Positions 12,101-19,287 of a stretch of DNA of 36,967 nt are shown piece after piece. The stretch spans positions 294,572 to 331,538 of the forward strand of contig NZ_BQYK01000002.1 in NCBI RefSeq assembly GCF_023168145.1, in the 5' to 3' direction. Under the pieces are notes generated by a model. That model ran no database searches. It was not told the DNA's origin and saw only the letters and a program-made list of their open reading frames with translations. Source of the stretch: Sporosarcina sp. NCCP-2222 (GTDB lineage Bacteria > Bacillota > Bacilli > Bacillales_A > Planococcaceae). Both the position numbers and the translations under genes were made by a program. Position 1 is the first letter of the stretch, and each line of letters begins with the position of its first letter.

Positions 12101-12653
12101 CGATGCGGACATGCACGACATCTTTGGCATCCGTTTCGTATTCTAGCCAAGCTCCACGGTTAGGAATGACTGTCGCGGAGAAACCGCGTTTACCATTCTT
12201 ATCCGTCTTGTCATTATAATAAACGCTCGGTGAACGCACCAACTGGGAAACGATAACCCGTTCCGCACCATTGATGATGAACGTTCCGTTTTCAGTCATA
12301 AGCGGGAAGTCGCCCATGAAAACGTCCTGCTCTTTCACCTCTTCTGTTTCTTTGTTGTGCAAGCGCACTTTAACGCGGAGCGGTGCTGCGTACGTTACGT
12401 CACGTTCTTTTGATTCATCGACCGGGTATTTGGGCTCCCCAAGTTGATAATCGACGAATTCCAACGAAAGATTCCCTGTGAAATCCTGGATCGGGGAAAT
12501 ATCGTGGAACATCTCACGTAATCCTTCTTCCAAGAACCACTCGTAAGATGCCGTCTGGATCTCAATCAAATTCGGCAACTCGAGGACCTCATTGATTCGC
12601 GCGAAACTTCTGCGCTGACGGTGTTGACCATACTGAACTAAATGACCTGTCAA
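9120..12653 (-). CDS. rpoB: DNA-directed RNA polymerase subunit beta
   Basis: Beta forms one side of the RNA polymerase cleft and the rifamycin pocket. From the chosen start it is 1177 residues, beginning [20 protein letters not shown], nearly the Bacillus start. I chose TTG at 12653 because GAGGGGTG ends 6 bases before it; the in-frame GTG at 12662 lies inside that Shine-Dalgarno. The rifampicin region ([20 protein letters not shown], then [11 protein letters not shown], in the 460-490 range) has the usual sensitive residues. Other landmarks are [17 protein letters not shown] and the C-terminal [21 protein letters not shown]. It has its own promoter inside the end of rsmC and a leader of about 195 nt with a terminator-like hairpin. 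Confidence 0.97.
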   Translation of the reverse strand: MTGHLVQYGQHRQRRSFARINEVLELPNLIEIQTASYEWFLEEGLREMFHDISPIQDFTGNLSLEFVDYQLGEPKYPVDESKERDVTYAAPLRVKVRLHNKETEEVKEQDVFMGDFPLMTENGTFIINGAERVIVSQLVRSPSVYYNDKTDKNGKRGFSATVIPNRGAWLEYETDAKDVVHVRIDRTRKLPITVLLRALGFSTDQEIIELLGDNEYLRNTLEKDNTENSEKALLEIYERLRPGEPPTLDSAKSLLYSRFFDAKRYDLANVGRYKMNKKLHLQNRLFNQVVAETLVDPETGEILLEKDQLIDRRTLDRLLPHLEKGIGIQEISHVGGVLEDDITIQTIKIYAPKSEDKQVINVISNANIDESVKHVTPADIVASISYFFNLLHGVGNTDDIDHLGNRRLRSVGELLQNQFRIGLSRMERVVKERMSINDTQSIVPQQLINIRPVIASIKEFFGSSQLSQFMDQTNPLAELTHKRRLSALGPGGLTRERAGMEVRDVHYSHYGRMCPIETPEGPNIGLINSLSTFARVNKFGFIETPYRKVDPETNRVTKQIDYLTADIEDNYVVAQANAPLNDDGSYVNEEVIGRFQGDNTVFKREQIDYMDVSPKQVVSAATACIPFLENDDSNRALMGANMQRQAVPLLNPEAPFVGTGMEHVSARDSGAAVTAKYDGIVEHVEAKEVRIRRIETIDGKEVKGDLTVYRLENFIRSNQGTCYNQRPIVSVGDRVKPRDIIADGPSMDKGELALGRNVLVGFMTWDGYNYEDAIIMSERLVKDDVFTSIHIEEYESEARDTKLGPEEITRDIPNVGEDALRNLDDRGIIRVGAEVRDGDILVGKVTPKGVTELTAEERLLHAIFGEKAREVRDTSLRVPHGAGGIVLDVKVFNREDGDELPPGVNQLVRAYIVQKRKISVGDKMAGRHGNKGVISRILPESDMPFLPDGTPIDVMLNPLGVPSRMNIGQVLELHLGMAARNLGIHMASPVFDGANEEDVWDTMEESGMNRDGKTVLYDGRSGEPFDNRVSVGVMYMIKLAHMVDDKLHARSTGPYSLVTQQPLGGKAQFGGQRFGEMEVWALEAYGAAYTLQEILTVKSDDVVGRVKTYEAIVKGQSVPQPGVPESFKVLIKELQSLGLDVKMLTDDFEEIEMRDLDEDDDMQPTDALNLMTEDQPV

Positions 12654-12721
12654 CTCTTTCACCCCTCAAACAATATTAGTTCTTTGCGAAATCATAAAAA
12701 TGGTGTATGATATCGAAAAAA

Positions 12722-12757
12722 CAAAAAGAAAACGAGTTCCGTCTAGAGCTCATTTTC
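12722..12757 (-). terminator. Terminator-like hairpin in the rpoB leader (possible attenuator)
   Basis: On the minus strand GAAAATGAG (12757-12749) pairs with CTCGTTTTC (12736-12728), 9 bp with one U-G pair and a 12-base loop. It is followed at once by TTTTTG and a second T run. It lies downstream of the candidate rpoB promoter (12855-12883) and upstream of rpoB, so rpoB transcripts from that promoter must read through it. It would also cut read-through from rsmC. Confidence 0.7.
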
Positions 12758-12854
12758 GGTTTAACAATCTTTTATCCATTGCCAGTATGCCTAACTTTTC
12801 CACTTCTTATGCAAAAGGGCACACGACCGCATTATAATATTTATGCATTTTATA

Positions 12855-12883
12855 ATGCTACCACAACAAGTTTAGTGAGTCAA
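12855..12883 (-). promoter_or_regulatory. SigA-type promoter for rpoB-rpoC
   Basis: On the minus strand TTGACT (12883-12878) and TAGCAT (12860-12855) are spaced by 17 bases. The -35 covers the rsmC stop codon (12880-12882). The AT-rich stretch just downstream contains further TATAAA and TATAAT hexamers without good -35 partners. Confidence 0.65.
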
Positions 12884-13482
12884 TGTTTTTTTGACTTGAA
12901 AATAAAGTATCCTTTGTTCTTCGCCACCGTCTCCACATTGCCGAAAAGCTCTTCCATCTTAGAAGATGTAGAGGGAGCTCCCTGCTTCTTCTGAATGACC
13001 ACCCATAACTCTCCTCCAGGGATCAACTTAGAATAGGCTCCCTGATAAATGGTGAACACCGTCTCTTTTCCTGCCCGGATAGGAGGGTTCGTTATCACAG
13101 CGGCAAACCGATCTCCAGATACAGCTGATAGGGCATCGCTTGGGTAGATATTTACATTAGCGATTCCATTCAGCTCCGCGTTACCTTTCGCAAGTGCAAG
13201 CGCCCTTTCGTTCACATCGACCATATGAACATTCCGATCCGGAAAAGATGCGGCGATCGACAGTCCGATGGGTCCATATCCACACCCAACATCAAGCAGA
13301 TCACCTTCTACTCGGGGCAGTTGGAATGATTCGGCCAGAAGGCGTGAACCAAAGTCCAATTCTCCTTTGCTGAACACACCTGCATCCGTTTTAAACCGAA
13401 AGCCTTTATCCCGGATGACAGTCTTCCACTCTTTCGGATCACTTTTCACTGACGGTTTTTTCGAGTAATAATGCTCTGACAT
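12880..13482 (-). CDS. Class I SAM-dependent methyltransferase, RsmC-like (YbxB)
   Basis: Predicted RNA methyltransferase of the MTS domain (RsmC-like) family, 200 residues. In E. coli the relative RsmC methylates 16S rRNA at G1207; the target here is inferred only. The SAM-binding motif LLDVGCGYGPIGLSIA lies near residues 60-75, and the acceptor-base motif VITNPPIRAG near 130-140. NPPI is the usual NPP(Y/F/I) variant. ATG start behind CAGGAGGCATTGT. The gene lies between rplL and rpoB, as ybxB does in Bacillus, but after a strong rplL terminator. I saw no clear promoter of its own, so it may live on read-through. Its 3' end carries the rpoB promoter. Confidence 0.9.
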   Translation of the reverse strand: MSEHYYSKKPSVKSDPKEWKTVIRDKGFRFKTDAGVFSKGELDFGSRLLAESFQLPRVEGDLLDVGCGYGPIGLSIAASFPDRNVHMVDVNERALALAKGNAELNGIANVNIYPSDALSAVSGDRFAAVITNPPIRAGKETVFTIYQGAYSKLIPGGELWVVIQKKQGAPSTSSKMEELFGNVETVAKNKGYFIFKSKKH

Positions 13483-13532
13483 ACAATGCCTCCTGACGCA
13501 CGCGAATTGCGTTACATGTCAAATTGCTTCAC

Positions 13533-13576
13533 AGATAAAAAAACGAAGAAAAGCCCGTCCATTTTCGACGAGCTTT
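13533..13576 (-). terminator. Rho-independent terminator after rplL
   Basis: AAAGCTCGTC (minus strand, 13576-13567) pairs with GACGGGCTTT (13559-13550), 10 bp with one U-G pair and a 7-base loop. A T-rich tract runs to 13533. It follows the rplL stop codon by 15 bases. Confidence 0.88.
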
Positions 13577-13591
13577 CCTTCCTTATGAAAA

Positions 13592-13957
13592 TTACTTAAG
13601 TTCTACGCCAGCGCCAACTTCTTCAAGTTTAGCTTTCATTTCTTCAGCTTCTTCTTTAGAAACGCCTTCTTTAAGTGGTTTTGGAGCGTTGTCAACTAGT
13701 TCTTTAGCTTCTTTCAAGCCAAGACCTGTGATTTCGCGAACCGCTTTGATAACTTTGATTTTTTCTGCACCAGCAGAAGCAAGGATTACGTCGAATTCAG
13801 TTTGCTCAGCAGCAGCTTCACCAGCACCCGCACCGCCAACCATTGCTACAGGAGCAGCAGCAGTTACGCCGAATTCTTCTTCGATAGCTTTTACTAGATC
13901 GTTAAGCTCAAGGACTGTCATTTCTTTAATCGCGTCAAGGATTTGTTCTTTAGTCAT
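13592..13957 (-). CDS. rplL: 50S ribosomal protein L7/L12
   Basis: L7/L12 forms the flexible stalk that recruits translational GTPases. The 121-residue protein has the family layout. There is an N-terminal dimerisation domain (residues 1-33), an Ala/Gly-rich hinge (about 34-52, [15 protein letters not shown]) and a C-terminal domain with [20 protein letters not shown] and the closing [12 protein letters not shown] start behind TAGGAGGAACATAA. It follows rplJ by 77 bp and shares the L10 leader promoter. A strong terminator lies right after it. Confidence 0.98.
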   Translation of the reverse strand: MTKEQILDAIKEMTVLELNDLVKAIEEEFGVTAAAPVAMVGGAGAGEAAAEQTEFDVILASAGAEKIKVIKAVREITGLGLKEAKELVDNAPKPLKEGVSKEEAEEMKAKLEEVGAGVELK

Positions 13958-14034
13958 TTTATGTTCCTCCTAAATTAGGTATTGTTTGGACGGGTTTCAA
14001 CCCGCGATTTTGTTGTCAGGCGACAATAATAAGA

Positions 14035-14535
14035 TTACGCGCCTTGTTCTTCTTTTTGCTCTGCAACAGCTTTTGTTGCAAGCGCGAAGTTGCGCATTGG
14101 AGCTTGAAGCACGCTGAGGAGCATGGAAAGTAGACCTTCGCGTGATGGAAGCTCTGCCAATGCTTTCACGTCTTCAACCGTAGCGATAGCGCCTTCGATG
14201 ACACCCGCTTTGATTTCAAGCTTTTCGTTCTTCTTTGCAAAATCGTTAAGGATTTTAGCAGGAGCTACAACGTCTTCAGTTGAAAACGCGATTGCGTTAG
14301 GTCCTGTCAAGTGCTCATTCAATCCTTCAAGACCTGCAATTTCAGCCGCACGGCGGGACATCGAGTTTTTGTAAACTTTGAAGTCAACGCCTGCTTCACG
14401 AAGCTGCTTACGAAGTTCAGTCACTTGGCTGACGTTAAGACCACGATAGTCTACAACGACAACAGAAACTGCTGATTTCAGTTTACCTGAGATCTCTTCA
14501 ACTACTGCTTGTTTAGCCTCTAATACTTTGCTCAT
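14035..14535 (-). CDS. rplJ: 50S ribosomal protein L10
   Basis: L10 anchors the L7/L12 dimers to 23S rRNA at the stalk base. The 166-residue product has the family length, the N-terminal signature [20 protein letters not shown] near residues 25-44, [12 protein letters not shown] near 54, and the C-terminal helix that binds L7/L12. ATG start behind TAGGAGGTGTCAAG. A structured leader of the L10 type lies directly upstream, so control by the L10-L7/L12 complex is likely; that is known for the family and inferred here. Confidence 0.97.
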   Translation of the reverse strand: MSKVLEAKQAVVEEISGKLKSAVSVVVVDYRGLNVSQVTELRKQLREAGVDFKVYKNSMSRRAAEIAGLEGLNEHLTGPNAIAFSTEDVVAPAKILNDFAKKNEKLEIKAGVIEGAIATVEDVKALAELPSREGLLSMLLSVLQAPMRNFALATKAVAEQKEEQGA

Positions 14536-14574
14536 CTTGACACCTCCTAAAGAAATTGGGGGTCATTTATACCA

Positions 14575-14716
14575 TACGAAAAGCCCTCGGTCCATGCGAA
14601 CATAGACACGAGGGCAGAAAAGTCGTCATCTTTGTAATAAAGAGCGTCTTGTCCTCGGCAGGATGATTAAGCACTAGGCCCCTGCTGTCTACGGTACAAA
14701 TGATTTATAATCACAA
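14575..14716 (-). promoter_or_regulatory. L10 leader (ribosomal protein autoregulatory element)
   Basis: The 5' UTR of rplJ-rplL, from the start site expected about 7 bases after the -10 at 14722. It contains GC-rich helices and ends in a terminator-like hairpin: GCCCTCG (minus strand, 14615-14609) pairs with CGAGGGC (14589-14583), followed by TTTTCG. Position and architecture match the L10 leader family of Firmicutes, where L10(L7/L12)4 binding favours termination. A covariance-model check was not possible. Confidence 0.8.
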
Positions 14717-14721
14717 ACGAC

Positions 14722-14750
14722 ATCTTACAGGAAAATGCGCTTGCTGTCAA
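14722..14750 (-). promoter_or_regulatory. SigA-type promoter for rplJ-rplL
   Basis: On the minus strand a perfect -35 TTGACA (14750-14745) and -10 TAAGAT (14727-14722) are spaced by 17 bases. It lies a few bases after the rplA stop codon and drives the L10 leader. Confidence 0.78.
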
Positions 14751-14754
14751 CAAA

Positions 14755-15453
14755 TTATTTAATTGTTACTGAAGATGGATCGATTTTAACTGCAGGGCCC
14801 ATTGTAGTCGTCACGTTAACGGACTTCATGTATGTTCCTTTTGCTGCAGCTGGCTTCGCTTTAAGGATTGTTTCAAAAACAGTCGTGAAGTTCTCTTGAA
14901 GTTTTTGATCATCAAAAGAAGCTTTTCCGATTGGCGCGTGAATGATACCCGCTTTGTCAGCACGGTATTCAACTTTACCAGCTTTGATTTCCTCTACAGC
15001 TTTTGCCACATCAAATGTTACAGTGCCTGTTTTAGGGTTTGGCATAAGACCTTTTGGTCCCAATACGCGACCGATCTTACCAACTTCACCCATCATGTCA
15101 GGAGTAGCAACGATTACATCAAAATCAAACCAACCTTGTTGGATTTTGTTGATGTATTCTGCATCGCCGACATAGTCTGCGCCTGCAGCTTCCGCTTCTT
15201 TCAATTTTTCGCCTTTCGCGAAAACTAGAACGCGTTGAGTTTTACCAGTACCGTTTGGAAGCACGACAGCCCCACGGATTTGCTGGTCATTTTTACGAGT
15301 GTCGATTCCTAGGCGGAAAGCGACTTCAACTGTAGCATCAAAATTGACTGTGCTTGTTTTCTTAGCAAGCTCAATCGCTTCCTTGTAATCGTACGCTTTT
15401 GTACGTTCTACAAGTTTCGCAGCTTCAGTGAACTTTTTACCTCTTTTAGCCAT
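14755..15453 (-). CDS. rplA: 50S ribosomal protein L1
   Basis: L1 forms the mobile L1 stalk that guides deacylated tRNA from the ribosome. The 232-residue length is typical. It contains the conserved [21 protein letters not shown] segment near residues 125-145 and begins [18 protein letters not shown] start behind GAGGAGGAAATCTAA. It follows rplK by 114 bp; that gap holds a long hairpin (15505-15536). L1 represses the L11-L1 operon in several bacteria by binding mRNA, so the hairpin is a place to look for such a site. Confidence 0.97.
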   Translation of the reverse strand: MAKRGKKFTEAAKLVERTKAYDYKEAIELAKKTSTVNFDATVEVAFRLGIDTRKNDQQIRGAVVLPNGTGKTQRVLVFAKGEKLKEAEAAGADYVGDAEYINKIQQGWFDFDVIVATPDMMGEVGKIGRVLGPKGLMPNPKTGTVTFDVAKAVEEIKAGKVEYRADKAGIIHAPIGKASFDDQKLQENFTTVFETILKAKPAAAKGTYMKSVNVTTTMGPAVKIDPSSVTIK

Positions 15454-15504
15454 TTAGATTTCCTCCTCATTGTGGTTTTAACGGATTGAACCTCCCACGA
15501 ATAA

Positions 15505-15536
15505 GGGTTGCGTGTTCATGTGAACAAGCGCAACCC
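15505..15536 (-). other. Long stem-loop in the rplK-rplA intergenic region
   Basis: GGGTTGCG (15505-15512) pairs perfectly with CGCAACCC (15529-15536). Inside it TGTTC (15513-15517) pairs with GAACA (15522-15526), leaving a 4-base loop and a 2-base bulge, about 13 bp in all. No T run follows, so it is probably not a terminator. It may be a protein-binding, processing or stability element. Confidence 0.65.
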
Positions 15537-15567
15537 CCACTTACAAAACCTTTGCATCCGGTTGGGA

Positions 15568-15993
15568 TCAGTCTTCGATCGTGATTCCCATACTGCGAGC
15601 AGTACCTTCAACCATTGCCATCGCCGCTTCTACAGATGCTGCGTTTAGATCTTGCATCTTCTGTTCTGCGATTTCGCGAACTTGGTCGCGCTTTACAGTT
15701 GCAACTTTTTTCTTATTAGGTTCGCCTGAACCCTTTTGAACTTTCGCTGCAACCTTCAGCAAGACTGCTGCTGGCGGAGTTTTTGTAATAAACGTAAATG
15801 AACGGTCTTCAAATACAGTTATTTCAACAGGGATGATTAATCCTGCTTGATCTGCTGTACGTGCGTTGAAATCTTTACAGAATCCCATGATGTTGACACC
15901 TGCTTGACCTAGTGCTGGTCCAACTGGCGGAGCCGGATTGGCTTTACCTGCAGGGATTTGCAATTTAACAACTTTCGTCACTTTTTTAGCCAC
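15568..15993 (-). CDS. rplK: 50S ribosomal protein L11
   Basis: L11 binds the GTPase-associated centre of 23S rRNA and is needed for RelA-type stringent sensing. From the chosen start it has 141 residues, the standard length, and reads [20 protein letters not shown] at the N-terminus. It carries GLIIPVEI and [13 protein letters not shown] in the body and ends with [12 protein letters not shown]. The start is GTG at 15993, chosen because AAGGAGGTG ends 7 bases before it and the family begins MAKK at this point. A longer in-frame reading upstream has no ribosome binding site. A promoter at 16123-16151 precedes it. Confidence 0.97.
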   Translation of the reverse strand: MAKKVTKVVKLQIPAGKANPAPPVGPALGQAGVNIMGFCKDFNARTADQAGLIIPVEITVFEDRSFTFITKTPPAAVLLKVAAKVQKGSGEPNKKKVATVKRDQVREIAEQKMQDLNAASVEAAMAMVEGTARSMGITIED

Positions 15994-16091
15994 GAGACAC
16001 ACCTCCTTAAGTCCGTGATGTGGTAAATGGGTTGCCCCTCCCACTCAATATGTGCCTGCCGGTTTACACCGGTAGAATTGGTTAATCCGTC

Positions 16092-16113
16092 CAGACTATC
16101 AGATTATAGTCTG
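16092..16113 (-). other. 5'-terminal stem-loop of the rplK-rplA transcript
   Basis: CAGACTAT (minus strand, 16113-16106) pairs perfectly with ATAGTCTG (16099-16092) around a 6-base loop. The transcription start expected from the -10 at 16123-16128 is about 16116, so the stem begins about 3 bases from the mRNA 5' end. Such terminal stems can shield mRNA from 5'-end-dependent RNases. A second, smaller CCGGT/ACCGG hairpin follows downstream in the leader. Confidence 0.65.
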
Positions 16114-16122
16114 ACCTTTGAA

Positions 16123-16151
16123 ATGATACCACTTTCACTTGCTTTTTGCAA
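16123..16151 (-). promoter_or_regulatory. SigA-type promoter for rplK-rplA
   Basis: On the minus strand TTGCAA (16151-16146) and TATCAT (16128-16123) are spaced by 17 bases. It begins 12 bases after the nusG stop codon, with no terminator between, so rplK may also be reached by read-through from nusG. Confidence 0.75.
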
Positions 16152-16162
16152 GTAGCAATGGA

Positions 16163-16702
16163 TCATAATTTTTCAACTTGGTTAAATTCGAGTTCCATAA
16201 TCGTTTCGCGGCCGAACATATCGACAGAAACTCGCACTTTGCCTTTGTCCGCGTCGATTTCCTCCACTTTCCCTTGGAAATGCGCAAACGGTCCTTCTAA
16301 GACTTGGATCATTTCGCCGATTTCGAAATCGACTGCCATGTTCCGTTCCTTCATGCCCATCTGTTTCAAAATGAAATCTACTTCTTCCGGAAGCAGCGGT
16401 GTCGGTTTAGCGCCGCCGCCTGAGGAACCAATAAAGCCGGTAACACCCGGCGTATTGCGGACGACATACCAAGAATCGTCAGTCATGACAAGTTCGACGA
16501 GCACATAGCCCGGGAACGTCTTTTTCATGACTGTCCGTTTCTTGCCATCTTTAAAATCTGTTTCCTGCTCTTCCGGGATGACGACACGAAATATTTTGTC
16601 TTGCATACCCATTGTCTCCACACGCTTTTCCAAGTTAGCTTTTACTTTGTTCTCATAACCGGAATACGTATGGACGACATACCATTTTTTCTCCATCTCC
16701 AT
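16163..16702 (-). CDS. nusG: Transcription termination/antitermination factor NusG
   Basis: NusG binds RNA polymerase and adjusts pausing, and links transcription with translation. The 179-residue product has the NGN domain (residues 4 to about 115, with KKWYVVHTYSGYENKVKANL and FPGYVLVELVMTDDSWYVVRN) and a C-terminal KOW domain (about 126-175, with VLEGPFAHFQGKVEEIDADK). The start is ambiguous between the ATG at 16702 and the ATG at 16696. The clear Shine-Dalgarno AAGGAGG lies about 23 bases upstream, unusually far. A GGAC/GTCC hairpin between them could bring it close. A short hairpin with six T lies upstream, between secE and nusG. Confidence 0.96.
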   Translation of the reverse strand: MEMEKKWYVVHTYSGYENKVKANLEKRVETMGMQDKIFRVVIPEEQETDFKDGKKRTVMKKTFPGYVLVELVMTDDSWYVVRNTPGVTGFIGSSGGGAKPTPLLPEEVDFILKQMGMKERNMAVDFEIGEMIQVLEGPFAHFQGKVEEIDADKGKVRVSVDMFGRETIMELEFNQVEKL

Positions 16703-16746
16703 ATCGACGAGGACTGTGTCCGTCCCTCCTTTTTCAATTCAAAATG

Positions 16747-16774
16747 AAAAAACCCGTTCATTTGCTCAGACGGG
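16747..16774 (-). terminator. Weak terminator or attenuator between secE and nusG
   Basis: On the minus strand CCCGT (16774-16770) pairs with ACGGG (16757-16753), then TTTTTT (16752-16747). The stem is only 5 bp with a 12-base loop, so partial termination or pausing is more likely than full termination. It would lower nusG output relative to secE, or act as a control point. Confidence 0.55.
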
Positions 16775-16806
16775 ATATTTTCAAAAAGGATATTCATACT
16801 GCCTTA

Positions 16807-16992
16807 TTATAACGCAAGATACCATTCCATTACTTGTGATATGCCCAAATCGACTAAGCCGAAATAGATCGCCATGAAAACGACTGTGGAAATAACGACA
16901 ATCGTATAGCGTGTCAATTGCTTACGTTTCGGCCAGCTGACTTTCCGCATTTCCCCGACAACATCTCTTAAAAAACCGGTTATCTTCCCCAT
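16807..16992 (-). CDS. secE: Preprotein translocase subunit SecE
   Basis: SecE is the small essential membrane subunit that clamps SecY in the SecYEG protein-export channel. The 61-residue product has the short Gram-positive form: a cytoplasmic amphipathic helix (FLRDVVGEMRKVSWPKRKQL, residues 7-26, with the family hallmark KVSWP) and one membrane span of about residues 29-53. ATG start behind CGGAGGTTTACAGAGTA. It sits between rpmG and nusG as in other Bacillales. Confidence 0.95.
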   Translation of the reverse strand: MGKITGFLRDVVGEMRKVSWPKRKQLTRYTIVVISTVVFMAIYFGLVDLGISQVMEWYLAL

Positions 16993-17039
16993 TACTCTGT
17001 AAACCTCCGAATTTATAGTGCCTTACGCAAAAGAGTGTT

Positions 17040-17189
17040 TCACGCGGTCTGCTTGTGTATTGTATGTGCATTGCAGTGTCTGCAAAATTTCTTGACTATC
17101 AATCGCTCAGCAGTTTTACTGCTCGTTGCAGGAACTGAATAGTTCCTTGAACCGCACTTCTCGCAGCTTACTATTATTTTTTTTGACAT
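17040..17189 (-). CDS. rpmG: 50S ribosomal protein L33 (zinc-binding type)
   Basis: A 49-residue ribosomal protein found by direct reading of the secE-sigH gap. It begins MSKKIIVSCEKCGSRNYSVP and ends in FCRHCNAHTIHKQTA. Cysteines at 9, 12, 36 and 39 form two CxxC pairs, the zinc-binding C+ form of L33. Bacillus carries its L33 gene rpmGB at the same place, next to secE. The ATG follows AGGTGATAAA, a modest Shine-Dalgarno. The promoter at 17226-17254 drives rpmG-secE-nusG. Confidence 0.92.
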   Translation of the reverse strand: MSKKIIVSCEKCGSRNYSVPATSSKTAERLIVKKFCRHCNAHTIHKQTA

Positions 17190-17225
17190 TTTATCACCTG
17201 TCAATGTTTGTCCATACCTTGGTAA

Positions 17226-17254
17226 AGAGTATCATTTAAACTTTTCCATGTCAA
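17226..17254 (-). promoter_or_regulatory. SigA-type promoter for rpmG-secE-nusG
   Basis: On the minus strand a perfect -35 TTGACA (17254-17249) and -10 TACTCT (17231-17226) are spaced by 17 bases, in the 106-bp gap after sigH. Confidence 0.72.
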
Positions 17255-17295
17255 TACACTGGTAAATGTCTTACAGTAACGTAAACTTCATTCCA

Positions 17296-17955
17296 TCAGC
17301 GAATCGGCTCCAGTTGCATATGTCGCTCCAGTTTGCGTTTGATGCGCTGAAGGGCATTGTCAACCGACTTCACTTGCCGGTTGAGCTCATCCGAAATTTC
17401 TTGATAAGTCTGGCCTTCCAAGTAGAGCGTCAGCACTTGCTTTTCCAAACCGCTTAAGACTTTATTGATCTCATCTTCCATATTCGAAAAATCTTCTTTG
17501 TGGATCATCAAATCTTCCGGATCGTCCAGTTCGGAACCAGCAATGACATCAAGCAATGTGCGGTCGGATTCCTCATCAAAAACCGGCTTGTCCAATGAAA
17601 CAGACGTATTGAGCGGAATATGCTTCTGCCTTGTCGCAGTCTTGATCGCCGTAATGATCTGCCTCGTTATGCAAAGTTCCGCAAATGCTTTGAACGAGCT
17701 GAGCCGATCCCCCTTAAAGTCACGGATGGCTTTATACAGTCCGATCATGCCTTCCTGGATGATATCCTCACGATCTCCACCCATCATGAAATATGAGCGC
17801 GCTTTCATTCTTACAAAAGGTTGGTATTTTGTAATTAAATAATCCAACCCATCTGTTCCCCCATCGTGAATGATCCCCACTAGCTCTTCATCGGTAAGTT
17901 CGGTGAAATCCGAGTTCCCCTCTTGCACAAATGTCTTAGCCACCAATACCCCCAC
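17296..17955 (-). CDS. sigH: RNA polymerase sigma factor SigH
   Basis: Sigma-H (Spo0H) directs early post-exponential genes, including entry into sporulation and competence in Bacillus. The 219-residue product has region 2 (YFMMGGDREDIIQEGMIGLY near residues 55-75) and a region 4 helix-turn-helix (TYQEISDELNRQVKSVDNAL near 182-203). The start is uncertain: GTG at 17955, or TTG (17946) or GTG (17943), which stand better placed behind a GGGGGTGGGG stretch and would give a start at MVAKTFVQ or close to it. It has its own SigA-type promoter just upstream. Presence of sigH fits a spore-forming lineage but does not prove sporulation. Confidence 0.93.
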   Translation of the reverse strand: MGVLVAKTFVQEGNSDFTELTDEELVGIIHDGGTDGLDYLITKYQPFVRMKARSYFMMGGDREDIIQEGMIGLYKAIRDFKGDRLSSFKAFAELCITRQIITAIKTATRQKHIPLNTSVSLDKPVFDEESDRTLLDVIAGSELDDPEDLMIHKEDFSNMEDEINKVLSGLEKQVLTLYLEGQTYQEISDELNRQVKSVDNALQRIKRKLERHMQLEPIR

Positions 17956-17982
17956 CCCCGAATCTTCGTTGCCATTTCACCA

Positions 17983-18012
17983 AGTATACCGTATGGAAAA
18001 TTTTTGCGTCAA
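17983..18012 (-). promoter_or_regulatory. SigA-type promoter for sigH
   Basis: On the minus strand TTGACG (18012-18007) and TATACT (17988-17983) are spaced by 18 bases. It starts 5 bases after the rae1 stop codon. In Bacillus the sigH promoter is SigA-dependent and repressed by AbrB; the AT-rich spacer fits this, but no AbrB site can be named from sequence. Confidence 0.7.
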
Positions 18013-18016
18013 CCGT

Positions 18017-18532
18017 TCATTTCAAACCGCGTCTCCACTTTTCAAATACTTCAGCAACTTCATCGGACAATTGGATCTTTGAAAACGGCCGTTGTTCCTG
18101 GATATCCTTCACTTGTTTTGCAATCCGGTGATCAATATCATCCATCTCAATTTCTAGTTCTCTCGCGGATTTCCGTAGCGCCCCTTGAGCAAAAATAACC
18201 CATTGCTCTGTACGGTCTGAGGTGGCGACATGTATTTGCACACGGCGCCCGCTCAATTCCGCCACCAGTTTTTCGATTCGTTCATCCGCAGTTTCGTTTT
18301 CTCGGGTGAAGATCACTTCGACATGATGTTTCAAATTTTTCTTTTCGATGCCAGGCACAAGATGAGCATCAAACAGGACAATGACCCGCCATCCTGTATG
18401 GGCTTTATATTCTGCCATCCGTTCGATAAGACGGTCCCGCGCATCCGCGAGCCTCTCTTTTTTCAAAGAACGGAGTTCCTGCCAAGCGCCGATTATATTA
18501 TAGCCGTCGACGAGCAATATATCTTTCTTCAT
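18017..18532 (-). CDS. rae1: NYN-domain ribosome-associated endoribonuclease Rae1 (YacP)
   Basis: In Bacillus, Rae1 enters the ribosomal A site and cleaves mRNA during translation. The 171-residue product is a NYN/PIN-like domain protein. It has the N-terminal acidic motif ILLVDGYNIIGAWQ (residues 5-18), VIVLFDAHLVPGIEK (near 49-63), ENETADERIEKL (near 75-90) and HVATSDRTEQW (near 97-107), all nuclease-fold landmarks of the YacP family. The ATG lies 9 bases after the rlmB stop codon and has no strong Shine-Dalgarno, so translational coupling to rlmB is likely. It is the last gene of the T-box-controlled cysE operon. Confidence 0.9.
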   Translation of the reverse strand: MKKDILLVDGYNIIGAWQELRSLKKERLADARDRLIERMAEYKAHTGWRVIVLFDAHLVPGIEKKNLKHHVEVIFTRENETADERIEKLVAELSGRRVQIHVATSDRTEQWVIFAQGALRKSARELEIEMDDIDHRIAKQVKDIQEQRPFSKIQLSDEVAEVFEKWRRGLK

Positions 18533-18543
18533 AACATTTGCCG

Positions 18544-19287
18544 TTACGGCCGTCGTTTCCGCAGAACTTCATACATTAAGAGCGAAGCAGCGACCGATGC
18601 GTTGAGCGATGTAACATGGCCGACCATCGGCAAGGAATAAAGGAAATCGCATTTCTCCCTTAAAATCCGGGACATGCCTTTCCCTTCACTGCCAATAATG
18701 ATGGCAAGCGGCAGTGTGGCATCCATCGAACGATAATCTTGTGAACCGGAAGCATCAGTGCCTGCAATCCAAACACCGGATTTCTTTAAGTCTTCTACTG
18801 TCTGGGATAGATTGTTCACCCGTACGACCGGAATATGTTCAATGGCTCCAGTTGACGCTTTCGCCACAATTCCCGTTAATCCGACAGATCTCCTCTTAGG
18901 AATGATTACTCCATGGACGCCAGTTGCATCCGCAGTCCGGAGGATCGACCCTAAATTATGAGGGTCTTCCAATTCATCCAGAATAAGAAAAAAAGGATCT
19001 TCCTGACGTGCCTTCGCCCTATCGAATAGCTCTGAAAGTTCTGCGTACCGGTAAGCGGCGACCGATGCAATAATTCCTTGATGATTCACTTCCAACATCG
19101 TATCCAGCTTCCGTTTTGGAACCTCTTGAATGACGACACCTGAACGTTTTGCCAGCGAAATGATTTCACCAATGCTCTTTTTGTTTAAGCCTTCCGCAAC
19201 CCAAATTTTGTTCAATTCTCTGCCGGATCGCAAAGCTTCCGCCACGGGATTTTTGCCTCCGATCAGTTCAGCTTCATGCGTTGTCAA
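18544..19287 (-). CDS. rlmB: 23S rRNA (guanosine-2'-O-)-methyltransferase RlmB-type, SpoU/TrmH family
   Basis: SpoU-family RNA 2'-O-ribose methyltransferase, 247 residues; E. coli RlmB modifies G2251 of 23S rRNA, and that role is inferred here. An N-terminal substrate-binding domain ([20 protein letters not shown]) precedes the knotted SPOUT domain. This has motif 1 [19 protein letters not shown] (near residues 108-126), motif 2 [11 protein letters not shown] (near 196-206) and motif 3 [14 protein letters not shown] (near 228-241). The start is TTG, overlapping the mrnC stop in TTGA by 4 bases, with GAGGAGGG upstream. Confidence 0.93.
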   Translation of the reverse strand: MTTHEAELIGGKNPVAEALRSGRELNKIWVAEGLNKKSIGEIISLAKRSGVVIQEVPKRKLDTMLEVNHQGIIASVAAYRYAELSELFDRAKARQEDPFFLILDELEDPHNLGSILRTADATGVHGVIIPKRRSVGLTGIVAKASTGAIEHIPVVRVNNLSQTVEDLKKSGVWIAGTDASGSQDYRSMDATLPLAIIIGSEGKGMSRILREKCDFLYSLPMVGHVTSLNASVAASLLMYEVLRKRRP

